NCBI GenBank assembly: GCA_023910675.1
Contig: JAAVWC010000026.1
Coordinates: 1-53,930, forward strand
Length of the DNA: 53,930 nucleotides
Origin: Gemmatimonas sp.
Lineage (GTDB): Bacteria; Gemmatimonadota; Gemmatimonadetes; Gemmatimonadales; Gemmatimonadaceae
Direction: 5' to 3'
Under the pieces are notes generated by a model that saw only the letters and a program-made list of their open reading frames with translations, ran no database searches and was not told the DNA's origin. A program made the translations under genes and the position numbers. Positions 19,158 to 27,267 of this stretch are shown one piece after another. Each line of letters starts with the position of its first letter. Positions within the stretch are counted from its first letter, which is position 1.

Positions 19158-19847
19158 ATGAGTGCCACTACTGCTCCTGCCGCCCACGCGGACGGCCACG
19201 CCCACACCGGCGGCCATCACACGTCGCTCGGGCTCGACAATCGCAAGATCGCCATCTGGGCCTTCATTGGCTCAGAGTGCATGCTCTTCGCGTCGCTGAT
19301 TTCGACGTACCTCATTTACAAGGGACGTAGCCCGCAAGGGCCGTATCCTCATGAGGCGTGGACGAACCCGTCCACGGGCGAAGTCATGAAGCCCATCCTC
19401 GACATCCCGGTCACGTCGGCCTCGACGTTCGTCCTGCTCATGTCGTCGGTGGCGATGGTGATGGCGCTCAACGCCGTGCAGACGAAGCACCAGCCCAAGG
19501 TCACCACCTGGGACAAGATCAAGGGTTCGTCCAAGCTGTGGCTCTGGATGACGGCCGCCCTTGGCACCGTCTTCCTCGGCTTCCAGGCGTACGAGTTCAC
19601 GTCGTTCATCAACGAAGGACTCACGATCCGCACGAACCTGTTCGGATCGAGCTTCTTCACGCTGACCGGCTTCCACGGCGCGCACGTGACCGTGGGTGTG
19701 CTCTGGCTCTTCACACTGCTCGCCATCGACTACAAGCGTGGTCTGCAGCCCAAGGACGAACTGCTCGTCGACATCGCCGCGCTCTACTGGCACTTCGTCG
19801 ACGTGGTGTGGATCGTCATCTTCCCGCTCATCTACCTGATCAAGTGA
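19158..19847 (+). CDS. coxC: Cytochrome c oxidase subunit III
   Basis: This membrane subunit of the haem-copper oxidase (229 residues) stabilises the complex and proton uptake. Its N-terminus is His-rich (HADGHAHTGGHH). About five TM helices follow. Family-typical stretches are GSECMLFASLISTYL, GFHGAHVTVGVLW and LYWHFVDVVWIVIFPLIYL. The gene is close-packed between subunits I and IV. It is the short bacterial form of subunit III. Confidence 0.95.
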   Translation: MSATTAPAAHADGHAHTGGHHTSLGLDNRKIAIWAFIGSECMLFASLISTYLIYKGRSPQGPYPHEAWTNPSTGEVMKPILDIPVTSASTFVLLMSSVAMVMALNAVQTKHQPKVTTWDKIKGSSKLWLWMTAALGTVFLGFQAYEFTSFINEGLTIRTNLFGSSFFTLTGFHGAHVTVGVLWLFTLLAIDYKRGLQPKDELLVDIAALYWHFVDVVWIVIFPLIYLIK

Positions 19848-19854
19848 GGCGCTG

Positions 19855-20178
19855 ATGTCCGGTCACTCCGAAGCACACGCGCACCCCTCGGTCTCCACGT
19901 ACGGCAAGATCGCGCTCGCCCTCACGATCATCACGATCTTCGAGGTCTCCGCGTACTACATCCCCGCGTGGGAAACGAGCGCGATCTACGTGCCGAGCAT
20001 GCTCAGCATGTCGGCCGTCAAGTTCTTCCTGGTTGTCGCGTACTACATGCACCTCAAGTACGACCATAAGCTGTTCCGGGCGCTCTTCACCGGGCCGTTC
20101 ATGGTCGCGTCGTTGACGCTGATCGGGCTGTTGTTCCTGTTCAGCAAGCTGGTGATACGACTGGGGCTGCTCTCTTAA
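19855..20178 (+). CDS. ctaF: Cytochrome c oxidase subunit IV (CtaF-like)
   Basis: This small membrane subunit (107 residues) has three predicted TM helices (about 15-36, 44-63 and 78-102) and a KFFLVVAYYMHLKYD segment typical of prokaryotic COX IV. The ATG follows GAGG at a good spacing, 7 bp after subunit III. It is the last gene of the tight oxidase operon; a large palindrome follows directly. Confidence 0.9.
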   Translation: MSGHSEAHAHPSVSTYGKIALALTIITIFEVSAYYIPAWETSAIYVPSMLSMSAVKFFLVVAYYMHLKYDHKLFRALFTGPFMVASLTLIGLLFLFSKLVIRLGLLS

Positions 20179-20179
20179 C

Positions 20180-20415
20180 TGAGAACTGAGAGCTCAGAGT
20201 TCAGAACTCAGCCTTTGATAGGTGTGAGAGTCGAGTAACGCAGAAGCGAGAAGTGAGAAGGCGCACCCCATTCGGGGTGCGCCTTCGTCGTTCCTCGCTT
20301 CTCGCCCCTGCGTTGCTGAACTCTCACGCCTATCAAAGGCTGAGCTCCGAGCTCCGAGCTCCGAGCTCCGAGCTCTGAGTTCGGAGGTCTCAGTCTGAGC
20401 ACTCAGTTCTCAGTT
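20180..20415. repeat. Long palindromic intergenic element, copy 1
   Basis: The core 20211-20340 starts GCCTTTGATAGGTGTGAGAG and ends with its complement CTCTCACGCCTATCAAAGGC. It has a central GGCGCACCCCATTCGGGGTGCGCC. Its flanks are degenerate GAGCTC/GAACTC/CTCAG repeats that are also inverted left to right. It lies between subunit IV and ctaG. The same family occurs at 22.2, 40.6 and 46.2 kb. The apical sequence differs from the other copies, but the stem is shared. Confidence 0.9.
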
Positions 20416-20430
20416 GAAGTTCTTCCCCGC

Positions 20431-20436
20431 TAGATT
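20431..20436 (+). promoter_or_regulatory. Candidate -10 box, leaderless ctaG
   Basis: TAGATT lies 6 nt before the ctaG ATG and just outside palindrome copy 1. Box and spacing match those of the MDR gene. It suggests that ctaG has its own promoter, separated from the oxidase operon by the hairpin. Confidence 0.45.
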
Positions 20437-20442
20437 CAGGGG

Positions 20443-21345
20443 ATGTTGCTCCATCCCGTCGCCCGTCTTTCGTTGTCGGAGTTCTCGGTCCACCCGAGCA
20501 CGACCATCGGCATTTCGCTCTTTGCGGCCGCGTACATCTGGCGTGTGCGTCGGGGCCCCTCGGCCCAAGACCGCTTTCCCGCCGGCGTGACGGCGGAGAC
20601 GGCGACGCCCGATCAGCTCGATGCGGCGGCGGCGCTGGCGGGGCCGAGTGCGGGGCAGAAGCTGGCGTATTTCTCGTCGCTGCTGTTGCTCTTCTTCACG
20701 TTGAACGGACCGCTGCACGACCTCAGCGATTTCTATCTGTTCAGCGGGCACATGGTGCAGCACCTCATTCTCACGTTGGTGGTGCCGCCGCTCATGATTG
20801 CGGGCACGCCCGGGTGGATGCTGCGCCCCGTGCTGCGTCAGGCGACGCTCGGCTCCATGGCGCGACGTCTCACGACGACGGCGTCGTGCTTCGTGATTTT
20901 CAACGTCGTGCTGTCGCTGTGGCATCTGCCGCCCATGTACAACCTGGCGTTGGCGCATCACAGCGTGCACATCGGACAGCACCTCATGTTCATCGCGGCG
21001 TCGGTGCTCATGTGGTGGCCGCTCATGTCGCCGCTGCCGGAGCTTCCGCGCGCCGCGTATCCGGCACAGATGCTGTACTGTTTCCTCATGGTCATTCCGA
21101 TGTCGATCATCTCGATCTACATCGCGATGGCAGATAGCCTCTTGTATCCCGCGTATGCTGTGGCGCCCCGTATTCTGGGCATCACGCCCATGCAGGATCA
21201 GCAGTACGGCGGGCTCATCATGTGGATTCCCGGCGGCGTGTTCTTTTACGCGGTCATGACGGTGGTGTTCTTCAAATGGTCGGCCCGCGGCGAAGACAGT
21301 GAAGCGAGTGCGCAGGTGGGCTGGGTGCCCCGGGCGCAGTCATGA
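20443..21345 (+). CDS. ctaG: Cytochrome c oxidase assembly factor CtaG (caa3 type)
   Basis: This is a multi-TM protein of 300 residues of the caa3_CtaG family, needed for assembly of caa3 oxidase, probably for copper insertion. Family-typical segments are LSDFYLFSGHMVQHLILTLVVPPLMIAG, FVIFNVVLSLWHLPPMYN, HIGQHLMFIAASVLMWWPL and DQQYGGLIMWIPGGVFF (a few residues each used for recognition). Histidines in the helices could bind copper. Its place directly after the oxidase genes supports the role. The downstream gene overlaps its stop (ATGA). Confidence 0.93.
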   Translation: MLLHPVARLSLSEFSVHPSTTIGISLFAAAYIWRVRRGPSAQDRFPAGVTAETATPDQLDAAAALAGPSAGQKLAYFSSLLLLFFTLNGPLHDLSDFYLFSGHMVQHLILTLVVPPLMIAGTPGWMLRPVLRQATLGSMARRLTTTASCFVIFNVVLSLWHLPPMYNLALAHHSVHIGQHLMFIAASVLMWWPLMSPLPELPRAAYPAQMLYCFLMVIPMSIISIYIAMADSLLYPAYAVAPRILGITPMQDQQYGGLIMWIPGGVFFYAVMTVVFFKWSARGEDSEASAQVGWVPRAQS

Positions 21346-22139
21346 AGCGACCCGCCAAGGGTGCCAAGGGTGCCAAGGGTGGAAAGGGGCGTAAGCCGCA
21401 GGACGCCGCCGAGGAAAGCGCGCCGCGCGAGTTCCGCGCCGGCACGCAGGCGGGCTATCAGCCTCCCACCCGCAAGAGTCATCGCAAGGGCATGCCCAAG
21501 CGCATCGTCGCCGCCGACGCCGCGTGGGCCGCGACCAAGGCCGCGCGGGAGGCCGCTCTGCCGCTGCAGCCGGTAGCACCCGTGCCAGCCCCTGCGCCGG
21601 CCGTACAGCCCGCGCCCAAGCCCGTGGTGAGGCCAGCCGCGAAACCAACAGGCAAGCCCGCAGTCCGACACGCCGCGAAGCCCGTGGACAAGCCCGTCGG
21701 CAAGTCTGTCGGCAAGTCCAGGCCACAGGCGCCGGCCAAAGCCGCCCCTGCCAAGCCCTTCACGCCGCGCCCTCGTCCCGCGCCCGTCGAGCTGACGATT
21801 CCCGAGGGACCCGACAGCGGCCTCATCGTGCGGCTCTCGCGTGTCCTCAACGTGCCCGCGAGCGCGATCTTCCGCGCCATCAACGACCCTGAACGCCGCG
21901 GGTGGGCCCCCGAGTCGCTCTTCCGCATCATGAGCGTTCTCGCGCCGCGCTTCATCCGTCTCGCCTTCCCCGACGGCACCAACGTCGCCATCTCCGTCGC
22001 CCGCCAAGGCAACGCCCGGGCCCTCGTGGCCCTCGAGATCACCAAGCTCCCCATCGGCACCGACGAGCGGGATGTGAAGGAGCGATGGGACGAGGCACTG
22101 TCGGCGCTTCAAGAACAACTCGACACGAGCTGGGACTGA
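21342..22139 (+). CDS. Basic-tailed START-like (SRPBCC) protein
   Basis: The protein has 265 residues and starts in the ctaG stop codon. Residues 1-145 are low-complexity Lys/Ala/Pro with repeats of the KPxxKPxxKP and GKSVGKS type, like histone H1 tails, and would bind nucleic acid or acidic surfaces. Residues about 148-265 look like a START/SRPBCC-type domain (VPASAIFRAINDPERRGW; KERWDEALSALQEQLD at the end). That domain class binds hydrophobic ligands or acts with Hsp90. The combination is unusual. The function is unknown. The assignment of the C-terminal domain rests on pattern alone. Confidence 0.65.
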   Translation: MKRPAKGAKGAKGGKGRKPQDAAEESAPREFRAGTQAGYQPPTRKSHRKGMPKRIVAADAAWAATKAAREAALPLQPVAPVPAPAPAVQPAPKPVVRPAAKPTGKPAVRHAAKPVDKPVGKSVGKSRPQAPAKAAPAKPFTPRPRPAPVELTIPEGPDSGLIVRLSRVLNVPASAIFRAINDPERRGWAPESLFRIMSVLAPRFIRLAFPDGTNVAISVARQGNARALVALEITKLPIGTDERDVKERWDEALSALQEQLDTSWD

Positions 22140-22410
22140 ATAACGGAGATCTGAGTGCTCAGAACTCTGATCTCAGAACTCTGATCTCAGAACTCAGAAC
22201 TCAGAGCTCAGCCTTGGATAGGCGTGAGAGTCGAGTAGCGCAGGGGTGAGCGGCGAGGACCCGCGGTGGGGGAAACCGCCACCGCAGGTCCTGGCTTCTC
22301 ACTGCTGCGTTCCTGGACTCTCACGCCTATCCAGAACTCAGTTCTGAGCTCTCAGTTCTGAGCTCTCAGTTCTGAGCTCTCAGTACTCACCTCTCAGTGA
22401 CCAGTGATGA
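22140..22410. repeat. Long palindromic intergenic element, copy 2
   Basis: The core 22211-22333 is GGATAGGCGTGAGAGTC to GACTCTCACGCCTATCC, with an apical AGGACCCGCGGTGG/CCACCGCAGGTCCT stem. Flanks are repeated AGAACTCTGATCTC and CTCAGTTCTGAG units. It fills the gap between two convergent genes. Confidence 0.9.
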
Positions 22411-22415
22411 GTGAG

Positions 22416-22907
22416 TCACTCCGGCGATCCCGCTATCGCCAGTTCCACGCGCCCCGCCAGCCCCGGGTGCTGGCGGAACAGGTAGTACCCCATCACGCCG
22501 GCGGCGATCAGGTTGGCCAGGAAGACTTGCAGCCATGAGAGCTCGCCGAAGCGCCCTTCGGCGAGGACGGCGGTCCACCCCAGCCAGCCGATTTCGAACA
22601 CGATGAACAGGCCCGCGAAGCCGATGAACGCTGAGGGGGTGCGCTCGGCGGCGTTCATGCCCCACGCGAAGAGCAGCCCGACGCCGGCGAACGCTGCCAC
22701 ATGAAAGACGGTGTAGAGCAGGAACGCGCCCGCACGGCTCGGGAGTTCGCCCGGTTGGAGGAAGATCGAGATGAGCGAATTGCCGAGCATGACCGGCGTG
22801 CCGAGGAGATCTCCTCGGATCACGTCGAGGATCAGGAACCAGAGAGCGATGGTGAGCGCGCCAATCAGTCCGGCGTTCACGCCTTCACGAAACACGTTCG
22901 GTCGCAT
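22416..22907 (-). CDS. Four-TM membrane protein of unknown function
   Basis: This hydrophobic protein has about 163 residues from the ATG at 22907, which follows GGGAGG at good spacing; upstream in-frame codons to 22985 are unlikely. There are four predicted TM helices (around LIGALTIALWFLILDV, AGAFLLYTVFHVAAFAGVGLLFAWG, AFIGFAGLFIVFEIGWLG and VFLANLIAAGVMGYYLF). No catalytic motif was seen. It diverges from a lipoprotein gene and converges on the START-like gene. Confidence 0.7.
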   Translation of the reverse strand: MRPNVFREGVNAGLIGALTIALWFLILDVIRGDLLGTPVMLGNSLISIFLQPGELPSRAGAFLLYTVFHVAAFAGVGLLFAWGMNAAERTPSAFIGFAGLFIVFEIGWLGWTAVLAEGRFGELSWLQVFLANLIAAGVMGYYLFRQHPGLAGRVELAIAGSPE

Positions 22908-22991
22908 CCGAGCCTCCCTCGCTATGCCGTCGGACGGGACGGCGCCCGTTCGGCCCCTCGACAAATTCCGTCGGTGTGGCCACACTCCGTG

Positions 22992-23579
22992 ATGACGCCT
23001 ACTCGACCGTTCCTCGCTGCGTCTCTGACGCTGACGGTACCACTCGCGCTGTTATTCGCTGCCTGCGGCGATGGCACGCCATCGAAAGATCCTGCCAGTG
23101 GCAACAAGCAGGCCGCCACAGGCCCGACGTGTGTGTCGCTCGACACCACGCCGGTCGGCCTCGCGGTTCTCGACTATATCACCGCCGCCGACCCGCACCC
23201 GCAGCGGTTCCTTAGCGCCGTCGGCACCGACTCGGCGCTCCCCGACGACGGCTTCAAGACGCTGCAGGACAAGGGCCCGACCTACTTCTACACCAGTGAC
23301 CCCAAGGGGCAGGCGCAGGTGAAGGCCAAGCTCGAGTCGGCGGGGCCGTACGCCTCCATGCTCGTGGTGTACAAGGGCAAGATCGAAGCCGAAAACGGCA
23401 ATGCCGTCACGGTCACCCTCGGTGGCCACTATGTGGGCGGTGAGCACGAAGGGAAAGTCGCGCCGGTGCGCCAGATCACGGTGCGCTGTGATTCCACCGG
23501 GTGGCGCCTGCCGAAGCCGATCACGCCGCCCGCCAAGTCGGCGGCGCCCGCGACGGCGGACAGCGCAGGGAAGCCGTGA
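22992..23579 (+). CDS. Lipoprotein of unknown function
   Basis: The protein has 195 residues with a signal peptide and lipobox LLFAAC. The mature part has a globular region (about 45-170) with predicted beta strands, for example AVTVTLGGHYVGGEHEG and VRQITVRCD. Its end is Pro/Ala-rich. No family was recognised. Its stop overlaps the GTG start of the next gene (GTGA), implying a joint function or coupled translation with the membrane acyltransferase-like protein. Confidence 0.7.
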   Translation: MTPTRPFLAASLTLTVPLALLFAACGDGTPSKDPASGNKQAATGPTCVSLDTTPVGLAVLDYITAADPHPQRFLSAVGTDSALPDDGFKTLQDKGPTYFYTSDPKGQAQVKAKLESAGPYASMLVVYKGKIEAENGNAVTVTLGGHYVGGEHEGKVAPVRQITVRCDSTGWRLPKPITPPAKSAAPATADSAGKP

Positions 23580-24772
23580 CTACTTCCCCGAAGGCGGAGC
23601 GCTTACTCTCGCTCGACGTCTTCCGCGGCATGACCGTCGCCGGCATGCTGCTGGTAAACAATCCGGGAACCTGGTCGGCGATCTATCCCCCCCTCGAGCA
23701 TGCGGCATGGCACGGGTGGACGCCGACCGATCTCATCTTTCCGTTCTTTCTGTTCATCGTCGGGATCACGACCGAACTCTCGCTGCGCGTGCGGCGCGCG
23801 CGCGGCGATGACGACGGCGCCATTCTGCGGCAGATCATCCGCCGCGGCGCGCTGATTTTCCTTTTCGGATTTCTGCTCTCCGGCTTCCCGTTCTTCACGT
23901 GGCCGCCGGCGCTCGAAGGCGCCACGTTCGTCGAGCGGGTGGTGCATCGCGTCGAGCATTGGCGCGTGATGGGCGTGTTGCAGCGCATCGGCGTGGCGTA
24001 CCTGCTGGCGGGACTCCTCACGTGGCGCACCACGGTCAAACAGCAGCTCGCCATTCTCACCACACTGCTGCTGGGTTACTGGGGCCTGATGACACTCGTG
24101 CCGGTTCCCGATACCGGCGTGCCAGGCCGCTTCGTCCTCGACCAGCCCGACCAGCTGCTCAGCGCGTGGTTCGACCGTCTCATACTCGGGACCGACCACT
24201 TGTGGGTCGGCGGCAAGACCTGGGACCCTGAAGGCTTGTTGAGCACGCTGCCGGCGGTAGGCACCGTGATCTGCGGTACGTTCGCCGGGAAGTGGATTGG
24301 ACAGCAGCAGCGCGCGCTCACCGAACGCTTGGCGGGCGTGTTTGCGGTGGGCGCTCTCGCGATGATGGTGGGATTGATGTGGCACTGGGCGTTTCCCATC
24401 AACAAGAGTATCTGGACGAGTTCGTACGTCGTCTTCACGGCGGGGATCGGTGCGGTGTCGCTCGCGACCTGCATGTGGATCATCGATGTGCAGCAGATCC
24501 GTCGCTGGTCATGGCCGTTTGCGATTTACGGGACCAACCCCATGCTCGCGTTCCTCGGCTCCGGCCTCATGGCGCGCGGGATCTCGTCCCTCTGGACATG
24601 GGACGTCGGCAACGGAACGCGGATGTCTGCACAGGGGTTTGTATTTCAGTCGTTCTATGCGTCATGGCTTCCGCCGCGGGAAGCGTCGCTCGCCTACGCC
24701 GTCAGCTTCGTGGCCCTCTGGTTTGGCATTCTCTGGGTGGCTTTCAAGCGCGGATTCGTACTCAAGGTCTGA
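23576..24772 (+). CDS. DUF5009/NagX-like membrane acyltransferase homologue
   Basis: This polytopic membrane protein has 398 residues. The GTG start overlaps the upstream stop and gives the family N-terminus LLSLDVFRGMTVAGMLLVNN. The conserved segment HAAWHGWTPTDLIFPFFLF holds the histidine and Asp expected in heparan-alpha-glucosaminide N-acetyltransferase-related proteins, which pass acetyl groups across a membrane to amino sugars. About ten TM helices are predicted. In bacteria the substrate is often unknown. Neighbours are a lipoprotein and a peptidoglycan DD-peptidase, which hints at cell-wall sugar modification. That link is inferred. Confidence 0.88.
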   Translation: MTTSPKAERLLSLDVFRGMTVAGMLLVNNPGTWSAIYPPLEHAAWHGWTPTDLIFPFFLFIVGITTELSLRVRRARGDDDGAILRQIIRRGALIFLFGFLLSGFPFFTWPPALEGATFVERVVHRVEHWRVMGVLQRIGVAYLLAGLLTWRTTVKQQLAILTTLLLGYWGLMTLVPVPDTGVPGRFVLDQPDQLLSAWFDRLILGTDHLWVGGKTWDPEGLLSTLPAVGTVICGTFAGKWIGQQQRALTERLAGVFAVGALAMMVGLMWHWAFPINKSIWTSSYVVFTAGIGAVSLATCMWIIDVQQIRRWSWPFAIYGTNPMLAFLGSGLMARGISSLWTWDVGNGTRMSAQGFVFQSFYASWLPPREASLAYAVSFVALWFGILWVAFKRGFVLKV

Positions 24773-24776
24773 CGTC

Positions 24777-26414
24777 ATGATCCGTTGCATTCGCTGGTTC
24801 GCACGATCGCTCGCCGTGAAGACGTGTGGACTCGCGTTGGCGGCCATGGTGGCCGTCCCATCCGCTCCCGGCATCGCACGCGCGGCGGGTGGCACCTCGT
24901 CCATGCAGCAGGCGCGCAAGCGGCCACCAGCGCGTACGTCGGGCAAGAAAAAGAAACCGACCAAGCGGAATACGCGCGCAACTAAGGCGCGTGTTCGCAC
25001 GCCCGTGGTGCCCGTGCTGCGCTACACCACGCCGCGTGGCGCCTCCGCGCTCGAGTCGGATCTGGGCACGCTGCTCGGCAGCCGCACCAGGAACGGCGAC
25101 TGGGGCGCGATGGTGGTGAGCATTACGCGCGGCGATACGCTCTTTGCGCAGGGCGCCGGCGCGAAGTTGGTGCCCGCGAGTACGATGAAGCTGTTCACAT
25201 CCGCCATCGCGCTCGAGAAGTTGGGCCCGGAGCACACCTTCAGCACCGACGTGCTGCGTGATGGCACCGTGGGGCCCGACGGCACGCTCAAGGGTAATCT
25301 CGTGCTGCGCGGCGATGGGGATCCGTCACTGTCCCCCCGTTTCGTGCGCGGTGGCCCCGGTGCCTCCATGGCGCTGCTGGCGCAGTTCGTCGCCGGCGCA
25401 GGTATCAAGCGGGTTACCGGCGACATCATTGCCGACGCGAGCGGCCTCGAGAGTCGCCGCATCCCCGAGGGGTGGCTCTCGCGCTACGCCGGTGCCGGCT
25501 ACGCGGCCCCATTCTCGGCGCTGTCGCTCAACGAAAACATCGTCATCGTGGGCATCGCCCCGGGTGGCTCTGGCGGGGCCGCCAAGGTATTTCTGGAGCC
25601 CGCCACCGCTGGGCTCACCATCACCAACACCGTCCGCACGGTCGCCGGCGGTGGCACGCGCATCAGTGCGCGACGCATTGGCGATGATCGCGTGGTGGTG
25701 TCGGGCACCATTGGCGCGCGGGCTGGTACGGCGCGCTATCAACTAGTCGTTGGTGATCCAGTCATGTTCACCGCCGGCGCGTTCAAGTCGGCGCTCGAAG
25801 CGCAGGGCATTACCGTGGCCGGCGACATCAAAGTGGGGCGTACGCCACAGAACGCGCCCCTCGTCACGAGTCTGCCGTCGCCGCCGCTCGCGCGATTGGT
25901 GAGCGTGATGAACCGCGAAAGCATCAACATCTTCGCCGAGCTGCTGTTTCGGAACGCCGCGCGCGGCCTCGATCACAAGACCGTGGGGTCGGCGGAGAAT
26001 GCGGCGCAAACGCTGCAGCAGTTTCTCACCAAGGAGGTCGGCGCCTCCCCCGACGCCGTCAGCGTGACCGACGGCAGTGGCCTCTCCGTGCTCGATCGGG
26101 TCACCCCGCGCGCCCTCGTCCAGCTGTTGGGACACGCGCACCACGCCCCGTGGGGGAGCGCATTTCATGCCAGCCTGCCGGTGGCCGGCGAATCGGAGCT
26201 GTTGCGCAACCGCATGCGTGCCACGCCGGCGCAGGGCAACCTGCACGCCAAGACCGGCACCACCAACGACGTGATCGGCTTATCGGGGTACGTGACTGCG
26301 GAGAACGGTGAAATTCTCGCCTTCGCGTTCCTGTACAACGGCAGAGACAGGTGGCACGCCCGCGAAACCATTGACGCCATGGGCCCAACGCTGGCGGCGT
26401 TCTCGCGGGACTGA
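24777..26414 (+). CDS. dacB: D-alanyl-D-alanine carboxypeptidase/endopeptidase (PBP4 type)
   Basis: This periplasmic peptidoglycan hydrolase cuts D-Ala-D-Ala ends or cross-links. It has 545 residues. It starts with a signal peptide ending near APGIARAAG, then a basic linker (KRPPARTSGKKKKPTKRN). Class-C PBP motifs: SxxK at S135-K138 (STMK), SxN at S382-N384 (SIN in NRESINIFAE) and KTG at K492 (AKTGT). The long insert between motifs 1 and 2 is typical of PBP4. The ATG is 4 bp after the stop of the upstream gene. A hairpin-repeat array starts about 20 bp after its stop. Confidence 0.94.
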   Translation: MIRCIRWFARSLAVKTCGLALAAMVAVPSAPGIARAAGGTSSMQQARKRPPARTSGKKKKPTKRNTRATKARVRTPVVPVLRYTTPRGASALESDLGTLLGSRTRNGDWGAMVVSITRGDTLFAQGAGAKLVPASTMKLFTSAIALEKLGPEHTFSTDVLRDGTVGPDGTLKGNLVLRGDGDPSLSPRFVRGGPGASMALLAQFVAGAGIKRVTGDIIADASGLESRRIPEGWLSRYAGAGYAAPFSALSLNENIVIVGIAPGGSGGAAKVFLEPATAGLTITNTVRTVAGGGTRISARRIGDDRVVVSGTIGARAGTARYQLVVGDPVMFTAGAFKSALEAQGITVAGDIKVGRTPQNAPLVTSLPSPPLARLVSVMNRESINIFAELLFRNAARGLDHKTVGSAENAAQTLQQFLTKEVGASPDAVSVTDGSGLSVLDRVTPRALVQLLGHAHHAPWGSAFHASLPVAGESELLRNRMRATPAQGNLHAKTGTTNDVIGLSGYVTAENGEILAFAFLYNGRDRWHARETIDAMGPTLAAFSRD

Positions 26415-26429
26415 GGCCGCGTTGACACT

Positions 26430-27267
26430 GGCCACTGCGGTCTGTGTGGCTGCCGTCTGCGAGACTCGGCGCGATGCCGCCGGTTCGCGCCGAGACGGCG
26501 GACGGCAGAGCTTTAGACGGCAGGAGCGGAGGCCACGAGGTTCTCCTGCGCCCCTGCGGTCTGTGTGGCTGCCGTCTGCGAGACTCGGCGCGATGCCGCG
26601 GGTTCGCGCCGAGACGGCGGACGGCAGGAGCCCAGACGGCAGGGGCGGGGGAACGGCGGCTGTTCCTGCGTCCCTGCGGTCTGTGTGGCTGCCGTCTGCG
26701 CAACTCGGCGCGATGCCGCCGGTTCGCGCCGAGACGGCGGACGGCAGCGCGCTAGACGGCAGGGGCGGGGGAACGGCGGCTGTTCCTGCGCGCCTGCGGT
26801 CTGTGTGGCTGCTGTCTGCGAGACTCGGCGCGATGCGGCGGGATTGCGCCGAGACGGCGGACGGCAGGAGCCCAGACGGCAGGGGCGGGGGAACGGCGGC
26901 TGTTCCTGCGCGCCTGCGGTCTGTGTGGCTGCTGTCTGCGAGACTCGGCGCGATGCGGCGGGATTGCGCCGAGACGGCGGACGGCAGGAGCCCAGACGGC
27001 AGGAGCGGAGGAACGGCGGCTGTTCCTGCGTCCCTGCGGTCTGTGTGGCTGCTGTCTGCGAGACTCGGCGCGATGCGGCGGGATTGCGCCGAGACGGCGG
27101 ACGGCAGGAGCCCAGACGGCAGGGGCGGGGGAACGGCGGCTGTTCCTGCGCGCCTGCGGTCTGTGTGGCTGCCGTCTGCGCAACTCGGCGCGATGCCGCC
27201 GGTTCGCGCCGAGACGGCGGACGGCAGCGCGCTAGACGGCAGTAGCGGAGGCCACGCGGTTCTCCAC
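26430..27267. repeat. Tandem array A: seven 118-120-bp hairpin units
   Basis: Seven units are spaced 118 to 120 bp. Each has CTGCGGTCTGTGTGG, then CTGCCGTCTGCG, CTCGGCGCGATG, a short loop, CGCCGAGACGGCGGACGGCAG and AGACGGCAG. Three nested pairs of arms fold into one long stem. Linkers between units vary (GGAACGGCGGCTGTTCCTGCG or GGCCACGAGGTTCTCC). The array runs from 15 bp after the dacB stop to the stop codon of the large lipoprotein gene. No gene is supported inside it, though frames stay open on both strands. Confidence 0.92.

Noticed and set aside
26430..27267. CRISPR array
   Set aside because: The whole unit is repeated and there are no unique spacers between short direct repeats. The period is 118-120 bp, no cas genes are near, and the unit is an imperfect palindrome with linker variants.
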